DNA of 64,000 nt from Sorangium cellulosum So0157-2. GTDB lineage: Bacteria > Myxococcota_A > Polyangia > Polyangiales > Polyangiaceae. Positions 36,191-45,969 of this stretch are shown here, piece after piece. Below the pieces are notes generated by a model, which searched no databases, had not been told where the DNA came from, and saw nothing but the letters and a program-made list of their open reading frames with translations. Numbering within the stretch: position 1 is the stretch's first letter; each line of letters begins with the position of its first letter. A program made the position numbers and the translations under genes. The stretch lies in the NCBI RefSeq assembly GCF_000418325.1, contig NC_021658.1, positions 806,001-870,000 of the forward strand, read 5' to 3'.

Positions 36191-36970
36191 GTGCTCCACG
36201 GTGCGCGCGTCGCAGTGGTCCTCCCCGCGCGGGACGAGGCCCGGTGGATCGCCGAGGCGGTGGGGGCCGTCCCCGCCTTCGTCGACCACGTGATCGTCGT
36301 GGACGATGCCAGCCGAGACAGCACGGCCGAGCTCGCGCGCGGGGCCGGGGACGAGCGCCTCGAGGTGGTTGTGCACGCCGAGTGCCGCGGCGTCGGCGCG
36401 GCGATCGTCTCCGGCTACCGGCGCGCTCGCGCCCTCGGGGCCGCCGCCGTCGCCGTCATGGCCGGCGACGGGCAGATGGACCCGCGCGACCTCCCGCGCG
36501 TCGTCGCCCCGATCCTCTCGGGAGAAGCCGATTATGTGAAGGGCGATCGGCTGCGGCACCCCGACGTCTTCCGCGTCATGCCCCTCCCGCGGCTCGCGGC
36601 CACGGCGGCGCTCGCCGCGCTCACCCGCCGCGCGGCGGGGCTCGACGCCCTCTCCGACAGCCAGTGCGGGTACACCGCGATCTCGTCCCGCGCGATCGAC
36701 GCGCTCGACCTCGACGGCCTCTGGCCCCGCTACGGCTACCCGAACGACCTGCTCGCCGCGCTCGCGGCGCGCCGCCTCCGCGTCCGCGAGGTCAGCGTGC
36801 GCCCCGTCTACCGCGGCGAGGCGAGCGGCCTGCGCGCGCGCCACGTGATCACCATCCTGCTCCTGATCGCCAGGAACGCCATAAGGCGCCGCCTGAGCTC
36901 ATCAGGGAGGCCGAAAGATCGCCCAGGCCAGGACGGAACGCGTGAGTCGGAGTTCATCGAATCGACATGA
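36191..36970 (+). CDS. Family 2 glycosyltransferase, DPM1-like
   Basis: A GTG at 36191 gives 259 residues; no RBS is clear and the frame is open upstream. The GT-A core is plain: VAVVLPARDEARWIAEAVGA, HVIVVDDASRDSTAEL with the nucleotide-binding Asp pair, then AAVAVMAGDGQMDPRDLP with the DxD-like metal motif, and SDSQCGYTAISSRAID. Related enzymes make polyprenyl-phosphate sugars or elongate surface glycans. There is no C-terminal membrane domain. The last 25 residues are polar and not family-like. Confidence 0.85.
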   Translation: MLHGARVAVVLPARDEARWIAEAVGAVPAFVDHVIVVDDASRDSTAELARGAGDERLEVVVHAECRGVGAAIVSGYRRARALGAAAVAVMAGDGQMDPRDLPRVVAPILSGEADYVKGDRLRHPDVFRVMPLPRLAATAALAALTRRAAGLDALSDSQCGYTAISSRAIDALDLDGLWPRYGYPNDLLAALAARRLRVREVSVRPVYRGEASGLRARHVITILLLIARNAIRRRLSSSGRPKDRPGQDGTRESEFIEST

Positions 36971-37099
36971 GCCATCGCTCAAATAGGTCGACAATCCGCG
37001 CGTAGGTTCCATAGCAAAGCGGCCTGGCGACCTGACTCATCGGCTTGGCGCGGCGGACCCCACAGGCGCGGACGCCGCAGCCATGCTTCAACATGGGGG

Positions 37100-39325
37100 G
37101 TGACGGACGTGGCGATCAGCCGAGCCGCCTGGTCTAGAATCTGGAATCCGGGGAGGGCGCGGACTCCATCCTTCACACCCCGGGTCGTGGCCTATGCGTT
37201 CGGCATCGAGCTGCCGTATAGCCTGCTCGTCCCGGTCGCTCACTTGCGGCTCCTCGGCGTCGTGGATTCAGGGGTCCAGGCGCGCATGCTCGGGATGATC
37301 GGGCTCATGTATGTCGTGAAGACGGCGGGCCTCGTCGCGCTGCTCGTCCACATGCTCCGTCCGATCGAGCACCTCCGGCGGTACGCCGTGGCCCACCCCC
37401 TCCGGAGCGGCGCGGGCGTCGAGGAGCTGGGCGGCGGCGCGGCGCCTCCGGAAGAGCTCATCCTCGCCGCGGCGAACGCCGCCTACGACACGCCGCTTTC
37501 GTTCGCGACGGTCTGGGCCGTCTCCTGGGCGCTCCTGTACCTGCCGGTCACCGTGGCGCTCTACTACATCGCGCCCGACCAGCGCCCGCTCGACGTCCAG
37601 CGCGGCGTCGCGCTGGCCCTGTTCGCGCTGGCGCTCTTCGCGGCCGCGCTGCCGCTCGCCTACAGCATCCTCGGCCGCCTGCTCTCGCCCGCCGCCGGCG
37701 TCATCTCGCTCATCGCCCGCGAGCGCGGCCTGTCCGTGCCCGGCAAGGGCTACTCGCTCGCCGTCCGCCTCGTGATCCTCGGCGCCTGCCTCGCCATCGC
37801 GCCGACGAGCTGGATGGCGGCGATGGTGCTCGGCGAGACGGCGGGGCCCGCCAAGCCCGGCCTGAAGCTCACGCTGGCCATCTTCTCGATGGTCGCGGTC
37901 ACCTGGGCGCCCGTCTGCGCCGGCTTCCTCGCGGGCGCCCTGGCGGGCCCGTTCCAGCAGGTCGCCGCGGTCATCCAGAAGATCGTCCAGCGCGGCGAGG
38001 TCGACCGGCTGGAGCGGATCCCGGTCTACTTCAAGGACGAGATCGGCGCCCTGGCGGGCGGCGTCAACGCCATGGTCGATCGCCTGGAGGAGTCGTCCCG
38101 GCGCATGCGCAGCTACCTGGCCGAGCGCGAGCGCCTCTTGCAGGACGCGGCGCAGCGCGCGGCGCAGCTCGGGGCCGTGCTGGACAACCTCGTCGAGGGG
38201 GTGTTCGCGTGCGACCGCCAGGGCCGGCTGACGATGATCAACGCCTCGGGGCTCAGGCTGCTCGGCCTGTCGGGCCGCTCGGAGGAGGCGGGCCGGACGG
38301 TCGAGGAGGTGATGGACCTCAGCCGGATGCGCCACACCGACGGGCGCGCCTTCACGCGCGACGAGCTGCCCATGGTGCGGGCGCTCGCCGGCGAGACCAT
38401 CGTGCAGGAGGAGCAGGTGCTCGCGAACGGCCGCGCGGGCCGGGACGTCTTCCTGCGCACCAGCGCGGCGCCGATCCGCAGCGAGGGCGGGGCGATCCTC
38501 GGCGCGGTCACGGTCGCCCGCGACGTGACGGAGCTCATGGAGCTCGATCTCGTCAAGGACCAGTTCATCCGGGTCGGCGCGCACGAGCTCAAGACGCCGG
38601 TCGCGATCATGAAGGGCTACGCGCTCGCGCTCCTGCGCAACACGAGCGACCTGCCGGCGCCCCGCCGCAAGATGCTCGAGGCCATCGACCGCGGCGCGGA
38701 CAGGATCAACCGCATCGTCGACGATCTCCTGGCGATCTCGCAGGTCACGCTCGACGTGCTCCAGGTCTCGGAGGAGGACGTCGATCTGAAGGAGCTCCTG
38801 GAGGAGACGGTCGACCGCGTGGCCAAGTCGGCGAGCCGCCACCGCGTGCGGCTCTCGCTCGGCGCCGAGCGGCCGCCCGTCGTGCGCGCGGATCCGGAGC
38901 GGCTGCGCCAGGTGCTCGCGAGCCTGCTCGACAACGCGGTGAAGTACTCGCCGGACGGCGGCGACATCGACGTCAGCGTCGCCGTGGCCGAGCGCGCGCC
39001 GGCGTCCTCGCCCCCGCGCTGCGACGCCGCGCTCTTCTCGCAGCGCCACGGCTCGGCCCCCGGCCTCGAGGCGGTCGTGTCGGTGCGCGACCGGGGCGTC
39101 GGCATCCCGGCGCACAAGCAGGAGCGGATCTTCGAGCGCTTCTTCCGTGCCCATACGGACACCCGACACGACTACGGCGGGATGGGCATCGGGCTGTTCC
39201 TTGCGAAGGACATGATCACCCGTCACGGTGGTCGCATCTGGTTCGAGAGCGAGGAGGACAAGGGCAGCACGTTCTATTTCACCGTCCCACTCAGCAGCGA
39301 GGCCCCCGCGGCGGACCGACGATGA
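37100..39325 (+). CDS. Membrane sensor histidine kinase (HAMP-PAS-HisKA-HATPase)
   Basis: The frame opens with a GTG at 37100 (another at 37109), giving 741 residues. About six hydrophobic helices occupy residues 30-280. A HAMP-like linker follows around 283-335, then a PAS domain with LGAVLDNLVEGVFACDRQG near 352. The dimerisation/phosphoacceptor box is FIRVGAHELKTPVAIMKGY with His near 494. The ATPase domain has the N box (LLDNAVKYSPDGG), G1 (VRDRGVGIP), the F box and GGMGIGLFLAKDM. The stop overlaps the response regulator start by 4 nt (ATGA), so the two form a two-component pair. Confidence 0.93.
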   Translation: MTDVAISRAAWSRIWNPGRARTPSFTPRVVAYAFGIELPYSLLVPVAHLRLLGVVDSGVQARMLGMIGLMYVVKTAGLVALLVHMLRPIEHLRRYAVAHPLRSGAGVEELGGGAAPPEELILAAANAAYDTPLSFATVWAVSWALLYLPVTVALYYIAPDQRPLDVQRGVALALFALALFAAALPLAYSILGRLLSPAAGVISLIARERGLSVPGKGYSLAVRLVILGACLAIAPTSWMAAMVLGETAGPAKPGLKLTLAIFSMVAVTWAPVCAGFLAGALAGPFQQVAAVIQKIVQRGEVDRLERIPVYFKDEIGALAGGVNAMVDRLEESSRRMRSYLAERERLLQDAAQRAAQLGAVLDNLVEGVFACDRQGRLTMINASGLRLLGLSGRSEEAGRTVEEVMDLSRMRHTDGRAFTRDELPMVRALAGETIVQEEQVLANGRAGRDVFLRTSAAPIRSEGGAILGAVTVARDVTELMELDLVKDQFIRVGAHELKTPVAIMKGYALALLRNTSDLPAPRRKMLEAIDRGADRINRIVDDLLAISQVTLDVLQVSEEDVDLKELLEETVDRVAKSASRHRVRLSLGAERPPVVRADPERLRQVLASLLDNAVKYSPDGGDIDVSVAVAERAPASSPPRCDAALFSQRHGSAPGLEAVVSVRDRGVGIPAHKQERIFERFFRAHTDTRHDYGGMGIGLFLAKDMITRHGGRIWFESEEDKGSTFYFTVPLSSEAPAADRR

Positions 39326-39690
39326 GCGAAAGACATGCAAAGACGGTGCTCTTGGTGGAGGACGACGCGGACCTCGTGGCGCTCGTCTCCCTCGTGCTCC
39401 AGGAGGACGGCTACCGGGTCAAGATCGCGTGCAACGGCCGCGAGGCGCTGGCCAAGCTGGAGCACGATCTCCCGGATCTCATCCTGCTCGACATGAAGAT
39501 GCCGGTGATGAACGGCCCGGAGTTCGCGCGCGAGCTCGAGGTCCGTCACGGTCGGCAGGCGCCCATCATCGTGCTCACCGCCGCGGCCGACGCGCACCGG
39601 CGGGCGGCCGAGGTCGGCGCGGACGCGTGGCTGGGCAAGCCGTTCGACCCGGACGCGCTCCTCTCGACGGTGAGGCGTTATGCGGGGTGA
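39322..39690 (+). CDS. Single-domain response regulator
   Basis: The 122-residue REC domain has the acidic pocket (LLVEDDADLV), phosphoacceptor Asp in DLILLDMKMPVMNGPEF near residue 55, Thr in VLTAAAD and the conserved Lys in LGKPFDPDAL. There is no output domain, so it signals by protein contact as in CheY/DivK-type regulators. It overlaps the histidine kinase gene by 4 nt and its end overlaps the convergent downstream gene by 13 bp. Confidence 0.95.
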   Translation: MSERHAKTVLLVEDDADLVALVSLVLQEDGYRVKIACNGREALAKLEHDLPDLILLDMKMPVMNGPEFARELEVRHGRQAPIIVLTAAADAHRRAAEVGADAWLGKPFDPDALLSTVRRYAG

Positions 39691-40784
39691 GCGCGGGGGA
39701 GCTGCCGCCGCTCGGCGAGGTCGCGCCGCACCTCGGCCCAGTACCGCGCGGGGAACCGGCGGTGATCGAAGCCGGTCGCCCGGAACACCCGAGCGATGCG
39801 GGCATAACGGCGCAGGCTCCAGTCTCTCATGATCTCGAGCGAGGGGTGGAGGCCGCGCGCGTCGATGAACGGCGCTGCCCGCGCGTAGAGCGACGGCATG
39901 ACCTCCTCGAGCCAGGACCGCATCAGCCGCTGGTATCCGGGCAGCTCGACGCACCGTCCGGAGATCACCTGAGCGCGCGTGACGCCGTGGCGCGCGAGCT
40001 CCTCCTCGGGCAGATAGCAGAGGCCGCGATCGGCGTCTTCCTGCATGTCCCGGAGGTTGTTGAAGAACTGGTCGAGCCGGCCGAACTCCCCGGCTGCGTC
40101 CCAGTGCTCCTTCGTCAGGAACGGAACCAGCTGGAAGATATGCCCTGACAGCCGCGCCAGCATGGTGTCGTGCTCCTTCATCGTGCGGATGAGGAGCCCG
40201 GGAGCGTGGTAGTCGGCGAGGGCGCGCAGGTAGGCGTCCCAGGCGGCGAGCGCGCGCGCTTGCATGTCGTCCTGGTCGCGCCCCGCGCGCCCGGGGCGGT
40301 CGTGCCCTGGGCCGCTCGCGTCCCGGAGCCACAGCGCGCGGATGGCCGAGAGCTCGCTCGCGAAGGGGCAGCTCGGATCGACGAAGCCGCGTGAACGGAG
40401 CAGCCTCCAGGCCTCCATGAACCGGCTGAAGCGCCGCTCGTGGGGCTCGATGCGCTCGTTCTCGGCGAGGCGGTCGACGATGCGAATCCAGCGGATGCGG
40501 TCGAGCCACGCCTGCTTCACGTCCGGCTCGAGGCCGAGCACCCAGGCGGCGTTGTCCTCATCCTTCAAGGCGTCGTCGGACAGCGCGCGATAGTGCGATG
40601 AGCCGACGACCGCGGAGATGGTCTGGTAGGTAGTCCGCTCCGACGCCGGCGCCGCGGGGGGCAGGCAAGGCGGTCGGGGGGAGATGGGTTGAATAGGTTT
40701 CACGAGGTCGAGTGCCGAACGTTGATGTTGCCTGTTTCCGGTGTCGCCCCGGGCTCGCGCGTGAGCGTCGGTGATTATGGGCAT
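39678..40784 (-). CDS. Squalene/phytoene-synthase-like protein, divergent
   Basis: The product has 368 residues from ATG 40784; the first 45 or so are Pro/Arg-rich and the true start may be later. The region FFNNLRDMQEDADRGLCYLP near 240-259 matches the second Asp-rich motif of squalene/phytoene synthases (NxxRDxxEDxxxGRxYLP). The first Asp-rich motif is expected around 95-105 but reads RIVDRLAENERIEP, which is degenerate. The C-terminal 100 residues include MPSLYARAAPFIDARGLHP and a Tyr/Arg-rich end. A head-to-head prenyl condensing enzyme or a non-catalytic relative are both possible. Its 3' end overlaps the convergent response regulator. Confidence 0.65.
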   Translation of the reverse strand: MPIITDAHARARGDTGNRQHQRSALDLVKPIQPISPRPPCLPPAAPASERTTYQTISAVVGSSHYRALSDDALKDEDNAAWVLGLEPDVKQAWLDRIRWIRIVDRLAENERIEPHERRFSRFMEAWRLLRSRGFVDPSCPFASELSAIRALWLRDASGPGHDRPGRAGRDQDDMQARALAAWDAYLRALADYHAPGLLIRTMKEHDTMLARLSGHIFQLVPFLTKEHWDAAGEFGRLDQFFNNLRDMQEDADRGLCYLPEEELARHGVTRAQVISGRCVELPGYQRLMRSWLEEVMPSLYARAAPFIDARGLHPSLEIMRDWSLRRYARIARVFRATGFDHRRFPARYWAEVRRDLAERRQLPRAHPA

Positions 40785-41553
40785 GGCCCAATCTGGCTAC
40801 TTGGGATCACCTGTGTTGATGATGCTTGTGGCCCTCGGTCTTGTAGAACTTTCCGCTCCTCCGCCGGATGCGGGGTGACGCGTGCTCGCCTTCCTTTATG
40901 AGACCTTATAGTCTCCCAGTCGACGCGGAAATTCGTCGTCCAGGGCACGGGCTCCGCAGATAATGCACGGATTCCCTGTGTGTTTTGCCCGTGTGTTGGG
41001 AGCGCGCCGGCAATGATCGTCGGTGTATACCCTGGGCTCATACGTTGTCCAACGGATAAGGCCGGGGTTGGCTCGAGGTTTTCGCTTCTTGGTTGTCCGT
41101 CGCGGCGGCCTCTCGGTCGTCCAGGGCAGATGACCTTTCCGGAGTTCCGGGTGGATGGCTGCTCTGCCTACATGACGTCATGCGCGGGCGCGCGGGCGTC
41201 GCGCGGCGAGCCCCCTTTTCCTCGTCGCTCAGCCCGCTGAGCCGCGCGGCGCGATCGGCTCGATCCGAGCGCGATCCGGCGCGGTGCTAGACGCACTCGT
41301 GAGCTGGATGATTCAGCGTTTGTTGCCACACAGCTCGTGCTGCGGTGAACGCGGCGACTCTGTGGTTGTGGTTACGACCCGATGCCATCGTCCGTGTCTG
41401 TACGGCCATCCGCTCCAGACATAGGAAGACGACGCCTCCCCGTCGAGGGAGCAGGTCGTGCGGCACGGGGGATGGGCCGACGTCCGAGCTCGAAATCCAT
41501 CGAGGGAGACGGTAGGCCGCCCTGCTCCCTCCCGGGCGGCCGCGCCTCCTCGA
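40785..41553. other. 769-nt non-coding region, relatively AT-rich
   Basis: I see no convincing gene here. Notable signals are an inverted repeat GAGAC-6 nt-GTCTC (40900-40915) in an AT-rich patch that on the minus strand reads GACTATAAGG, a possible -10 for the phytoene-synthase-like gene. A 12-bp palindrome CATGACGTCATG lies at 41171-41182. A GC stem GGCCGCCC/GGGCGGCC (41515-41522 with 41534-41541) lies just after the minus-strand kinase gene and may terminate it. Confidence 0.5.
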
Positions 41554-44500
41554 CTACCGCTCTCGCAGCCGCGCCACCCGGCCCCGCCAGTACTGCAGAT
41601 CGAGCGCCGAGAAGAGCGCGACCGCGCGCGCGATCTGCCGCTCGCGCCGCGGATCGCCGCGCTCGAGGTGCCGCGCGAGCTCGAACCGCGCGCGCGCCTC
41701 GTCCACGGGCAGGCCGCGCCGCAGCGCCTCGCCGATCGCCGCGACCCAGAGCCGCCGCGCGCGCGCGCGGCCGCCCGCGAGCCACGCGGCGAGCCCCCGC
41801 AGGCGGAGCGAGGTCGAGCGCCCGAGCGGGAAGACGCGCGCGTACCGGACGAGCGCGCGGCACGCCTCCGCCGAGAGCCGCCCGAGCTCGAGCCGCTCCG
41901 ACGGGGCGCGGGCCTCCTCGAGCAGCGCGAGCAGCACCTCGCACGTCGCCGCGTAGCCGTACAGGCAGTGGTAGCCGGCCGGCTGCCCGTCGCGGATCAT
42001 GGGGAGCGTCCGCTCGGCGGCCGCGCGCGCGTCGTCGCGCGCGCCGCGGAGCAGGTGCCCCAGCGCGACCTGCCCGTGCGTGATCTGCTGCGTGCGGTCG
42101 CCGATCCGCTGCACCTCGGCCGACAGCGCGTCGAAGATGGCCGTCGCGCCCTCGCCGTCGCCGAGCAGCAGCCGGCACTGCGCGCGGCCGCTCTCCGCCC
42201 AGAGGTGCCCCTGCGCGTTGTCGCTCGCGCGCGCCGCGTCCGCGAGCGCCCCGTACCGCTCGAGCGCCTCCGCCCAGCGGCCCTCGGTGTGCGCCACCCC
42301 GGCCAGCAGCGCGAGGCACTCCTCCTTGCGGCGGCGGTCCTGCAGCGCCTCCGCGAGCCGCTCCGCCTCGGTCAGCAGCGCCCGCGCGTCCCGGCACCGG
42401 CCCTCGCCGAGCGCCGTCAGCCCGCGCAGGAGCGACACCGACGCGACGCCCCGCGGATCGTCGAGCGCCGCGGCGGCCTCGGCCGCGCGCGCGGCGTAGG
42501 CGTCCACCACGGCCTTCCACCGGACGTACCCGAACGCGACGCTCAGGGTCGCGTAGCCGCGCGCGAGCGCGAGCGACGGCCCGAGCCGCGCCGCGGCGTT
42601 CGTCGCCGCCAGCGCGGCCAGGAAGGCGAGCGCCGGCTCGTTGCGGAACAGGTACGTCTCCGACAGCTTCTCCGCCGCGAGCGACGCCTCCGCAAAGCGC
42701 TCGCGCTCGGCCGCGTCGCTCGCGACCGGGATCGGCAGGCCCGCGACGTGCGCGAGCTGCAGCCCGAGCTGCTTCATCGAGGCCGCCGCGGCGCTGAGCC
42801 GCGCCCCGAGCGGCGCGCCGCCCGACGCGCGCAGCCACCCCGCGCCGCCCTGCGAGAGCAGCTCCAGCGCCGCCGCGCAGTGCCGCTCCGCGCCGATCAG
42901 GTCGCCCATGTTGTAGTGCGCCTGGCCGAGCCGCTGCTCCCAGCGCGCGCGCCGCAGCGGCGACGCGCGCTCCTCCGGCGAGCGCGCGCCGTCCAGATCG
43001 AGCGCCCTCCGGTAAAAGTCGACGGCGTCGCCGGACGCGCCGGTCGCGAGCGCCTGGGCGCCCGCCTTGTCGAGGTACTCGAGCGTCTTCTGGACGACGC
43101 CCGCGGTCGCGTAGTGGTGGGCGAGGAGCGGGTACGACAGCGCGAGGTCCGGCGCGTCGCGGTGCCGCTGCTCGATCGCGCGCGCCGCCGCGCCGTGCAG
43201 GGCCCGCCGCCCCGGCTCGGGGATGCCGGCGTAGACGACCTCGCGCAGCTTGTCGTGCACGAAGCGGAGCCGCCCCGGCTCGGCCTCCTCGAGCACGTGG
43301 CGGCCGGCGAGCTCCGCGAGCGCGTCCATCGCCTCGGCGTCGGCGAGGCCGGCGGCGCCGAGGAGCAGGCGCTCCTCGAGCTCGCGGCCGAGCACCGAGG
43401 CGAGCCGCGCGAGCGCGAGCGCCCCCGGGCTCAGGCCCGACAGCCGGCGCGCCACGAGCTCGCGCAGCGAGCCCGGCAGCGGCAGCGACGGGGGCGGCTG
43501 GCTCGCGCGCGCGGCGCGGGCGAGCGCCTGCGCCGCGGCGCCCTCGGCGCTCGCGCGGATGCGCCACACGTAGGCCTCGTCCCGGTAGATCATCCGCTCC
43601 TGGATCGCGGCCCGGAGGTACTCGGCGATGAAGAACGGGTTCCCCTCCGACTGCTCGGAGAGGTAGCGCACGAGCGCCTCGGGCGGCTCGTCCAGCGCGA
43701 GCATGTCGCGCACCATCCGCCCGACCGACGCGCGATCGAGCCGCCCGAGCTCGATGAGCGACGCCCAGGGCGCGCCGAGCAGCGGGGCGAGCGCGGGCGC
43801 CGCCTCGTCGGTCCGGTAGGCGCCGAGCAGGACCACGGGGTGGGCGGCGAAGTAGGCGGCGTCGAGGTGCTCGAGGACGTCGCGCGAGCTCTCGTCGGCC
43901 CACTGGAGGTCGTCGAGCACGAGCAGGACGGGCCTCGTCGCCGCGAACGCGGCGAGCGTGTCGGAGAGCGCGGTCCGCAGCCGGTAGCGGGCCGCGTCCG
44001 GCGAGAGCTCGGGCGGCTCCGGGGTGCGCTCGTGGCCGCGGAGCTGGGCGAGCGACGGCTCGTACGGCGCGAGGACCCGGCCGCGCGGGCCGAGCAGCGC
44101 GTCGTAGCCGCCGGGCCCGAGCTCGTTGCACCGGTCGGCCACCGCGAGCAGGAGGGGGCGGAACGGGTGCAGCGGCGCGGCCCTGACCGCGCCCTCGCGC
44201 TCGCCCTCGGCGGACACGGCCGCGCACGCGCCCGTGACCACGGCCATGTGGACGAGCGCCGCCTGGTGCACCGCCTCGACCGCGAGGCGCGTCTTGCCGA
44301 CGCCGCTCTCGCCGCCGACGAGGACGAGGCTGCCCTGGCGGCGCTCGTTCGCGCGCTCGATCGCCGCGCTGATCCGCCCGAGCGCCTCCCCGCGCCCGGC
44401 GAGGCGCGGCCGGTACAGGTACGGCTGCGCCGGCGGCGCGGGCGCCTCGTCGCGCGGCGGCGCGTCGTCGGCGCCGAGCGCGGCGAGCGCGTTCGCGACG

Positions 44501-45474
44501 TCGTCGGCGTAGCCCAGCCGGTCCTCGGGGCGCTTCTTGAGGAGCCGCGCGATGAGGGCGTCGAGCTCGGGGGGCACGTCGGCGACGAGCTCGGAGGCCG
44601 GGAGCGGCTCGGCGTAGAGGTGCATGGACAGCACGACCGCGCTCGAGTCGCCGAGGAACGGGACCGCCCCGGTGACGGCCTCGTAGAGCATGCAGCCGAG
44701 CGCGTAGAGGTCCGCGCGCGCGTCGACGAGATCGCCGCGGATCTGCTCGGGGGACATGTAGTCCGGGCTGCCCATGAGCCGGCCGCCGGCCTGGAGCTCG
44801 TCGCGCCCCTTCTGGCCCTCGAACCGGAAGGCGAGGCCGAAGTCGAAGAGCACCGGCGCCCCGTCGTCGCGGATGAAGACGTTGTCCGGCTTGAGATCGC
44901 GGTGGACGACGCCCCGGCCGTGGACGTACGCGAGCGGCCGGCAGATGGCGCGGAGGAGCGTCAGCGCCTGGCGGAGCGCGCCGCCCGCCGCGCGGTGGAA
45001 CGGGCGCGGCGCGAACGGCTGGTACGAGCGCGGGATGATCGAGTCCGGCGCGATCTCGGCCGTGGCGGTGCTCGTCTCCGCGTCGAGGATCGCGGACACG
45101 CTCACGGTCGCCTCGGTGTTCGAGGTCCCGGGGCGCCAGCGCTCCTGGTTGTGGTCCCGGAGCGTGCGCCCCTCGAGCAGCTCCATCGCGTACCACGGGA
45201 TCCCGCCCTGGACGCCCTCATCGAGGATCCGCACGACGCCCGGGTGCTGGACGCCCCGGAGCGCGTGGATCTCGCGGCGGATGCTGGAGACGAGGCTCGC
45301 GTCGCCGACGCAGACGGTCTTCAGCGCCGCGAGCGCGCCGGTCCCGCTGTGCTGGGCGCGGTAGACGACCCCCATGCCGCCGCGGCCGAGCTGCGCGAGC
45401 ACCCGCCATGGCCCGATGGACACGGGGAGATCCGGAGCGTGCCTGGCCTGGCCCGAGCTTGGCGTCGTGATCAT
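41554..45474 (-). CDS. Ser/Thr protein kinase fused to AAA ATPase and TPR-like region
   Basis: The 1306-residue protein has an N-terminal kinase domain (LGRGGMGVVYRAQ near 28-40, VVHRDLKPDNVFIRD near 187-201, LFDFGLAF and GSPDYMSPEQIRG). It carries an unusual insertion of about 45 residues between the hinge and HRD loop (around 113-160). An AAA/STAND-type ATPase follows with Walker A GGESGVGKT near 385 and Walker B LLVLDDLQWADES near 515. The remainder (about 700-1306) is Ala/Leu/Glu-rich with TPR-like helices. Such kinase-ATPase-TPR proteins are typical of Sorangium-like genomes and act in signalling; substrate unknown. Confidence 0.92.
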   Translation of the reverse strand: MITTPSSGQARHAPDLPVSIGPWRVLAQLGRGGMGVVYRAQHSGTGALAALKTVCVGDASLVSSIRREIHALRGVQHPGVVRILDEGVQGGIPWYAMELLEGRTLRDHNQERWRPGTSNTEATVSVSAILDAETSTATAEIAPDSIIPRSYQPFAPRPFHRAAGGALRQALTLLRAICRPLAYVHGRGVVHRDLKPDNVFIRDDGAPVLFDFGLAFRFEGQKGRDELQAGGRLMGSPDYMSPEQIRGDLVDARADLYALGCMLYEAVTGAVPFLGDSSAVVLSMHLYAEPLPASELVADVPPELDALIARLLKKRPEDRLGYADDVANALAALGADDAPPRDEAPAPPAQPYLYRPRLAGRGEALGRISAAIERANERRQGSLVLVGGESGVGKTRLAVEAVHQAALVHMAVVTGACAAVSAEGEREGAVRAAPLHPFRPLLLAVADRCNELGPGGYDALLGPRGRVLAPYEPSLAQLRGHERTPEPPELSPDAARYRLRTALSDTLAAFAATRPVLLVLDDLQWADESSRDVLEHLDAAYFAAHPVVLLGAYRTDEAAPALAPLLGAPWASLIELGRLDRASVGRMVRDMLALDEPPEALVRYLSEQSEGNPFFIAEYLRAAIQERMIYRDEAYVWRIRASAEGAAAQALARAARASQPPPSLPLPGSLRELVARRLSGLSPGALALARLASVLGRELEERLLLGAAGLADAEAMDALAELAGRHVLEEAEPGRLRFVHDKLREVVYAGIPEPGRRALHGAAARAIEQRHRDAPDLALSYPLLAHHYATAGVVQKTLEYLDKAGAQALATGASGDAVDFYRRALDLDGARSPEERASPLRRARWEQRLGQAHYNMGDLIGAERHCAAALELLSQGGAGWLRASGGAPLGARLSAAAASMKQLGLQLAHVAGLPIPVASDAAERERFAEASLAAEKLSETYLFRNEPALAFLAALAATNAAARLGPSLALARGYATLSVAFGYVRWKAVVDAYAARAAEAAAALDDPRGVASVSLLRGLTALGEGRCRDARALLTEAERLAEALQDRRRKEECLALLAGVAHTEGRWAEALERYGALADAARASDNAQGHLWAESGRAQCRLLLGDGEGATAIFDALSAEVQRIGDRTQQITHGQVALGHLLRGARDDARAAAERTLPMIRDGQPAGYHCLYGYAATCEVLLALLEEARAPSERLELGRLSAEACRALVRYARVFPLGRSTSLRLRGLAAWLAGGRARARRLWVAAIGEALRRGLPVDEARARFELARHLERGDPRRERQIARAVALFSALDLQYWRGRVARLRER

Positions 45475-45969
45475 CGGGGGACCGCGGCCCCCCGGGCCTG
45501 GGCTGGGATTCGCTCCAGGTGGTAGGCCAAAGGCGGTCTCCCCACATCGCCGCTGGGACTGAGTACATCCACCCGAGGGGCTGCGATGATGTCACGGGGC
45601 GGCCGATCCTACAACAAGTCCGTGTCGAGCCCCGATCATCGCACGAGCGCCTGACGGTGAGGTCACCGCACCGACAGGCGACTACACGCGAGCGCCCGGG
45701 CGCCGGCGCCGCGGAGCGCCTCCCGGCGCGGCGCTCGGCGCGGCGCTCGGCCAAGGACGTCTCGGCGCCCTCGAGACGCTCGGTTTGTCGAGAATGGTTC
45801 TCTTTTCTCGCTCGCTGGATTCCGCATCTCCGCGGTCGATGTCCTGTTTTGCGGGGCCGCCGCCCCGTCGAGCGGCTCAATCGTGCACAACTGAGAACGA
45901 GGTACATGGCTTGCTCCCGAGGTGCCCCACGGTCGCGCCCGCGGCCGCACTTAGAAAGGAAGATAGCGA
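45475..45969. other. Divergent intergenic region between kinase and lipoprotein genes
   Basis: No gene is supported in this 495-nt stretch; open frames here have non-biological composition. It must hold promoters for both flanking genes, but I cannot assign them with confidence. A GAAAGGA Shine-Dalgarno (45954-45960) precedes the lipoprotein start. Confidence 0.5.

Noticed and set aside
41171..41182. CATGACGTCATG as a defined operator
   Set aside because: A perfect palindrome but single and without an adjacent regulator; only noted.
41458..45525. Long plus-strand open frame opposite the kinase-ATPase-TPR gene
   Set aside because: Arg/Ala/Gly-rich with no domains; a shadow of the minus-strand gene.
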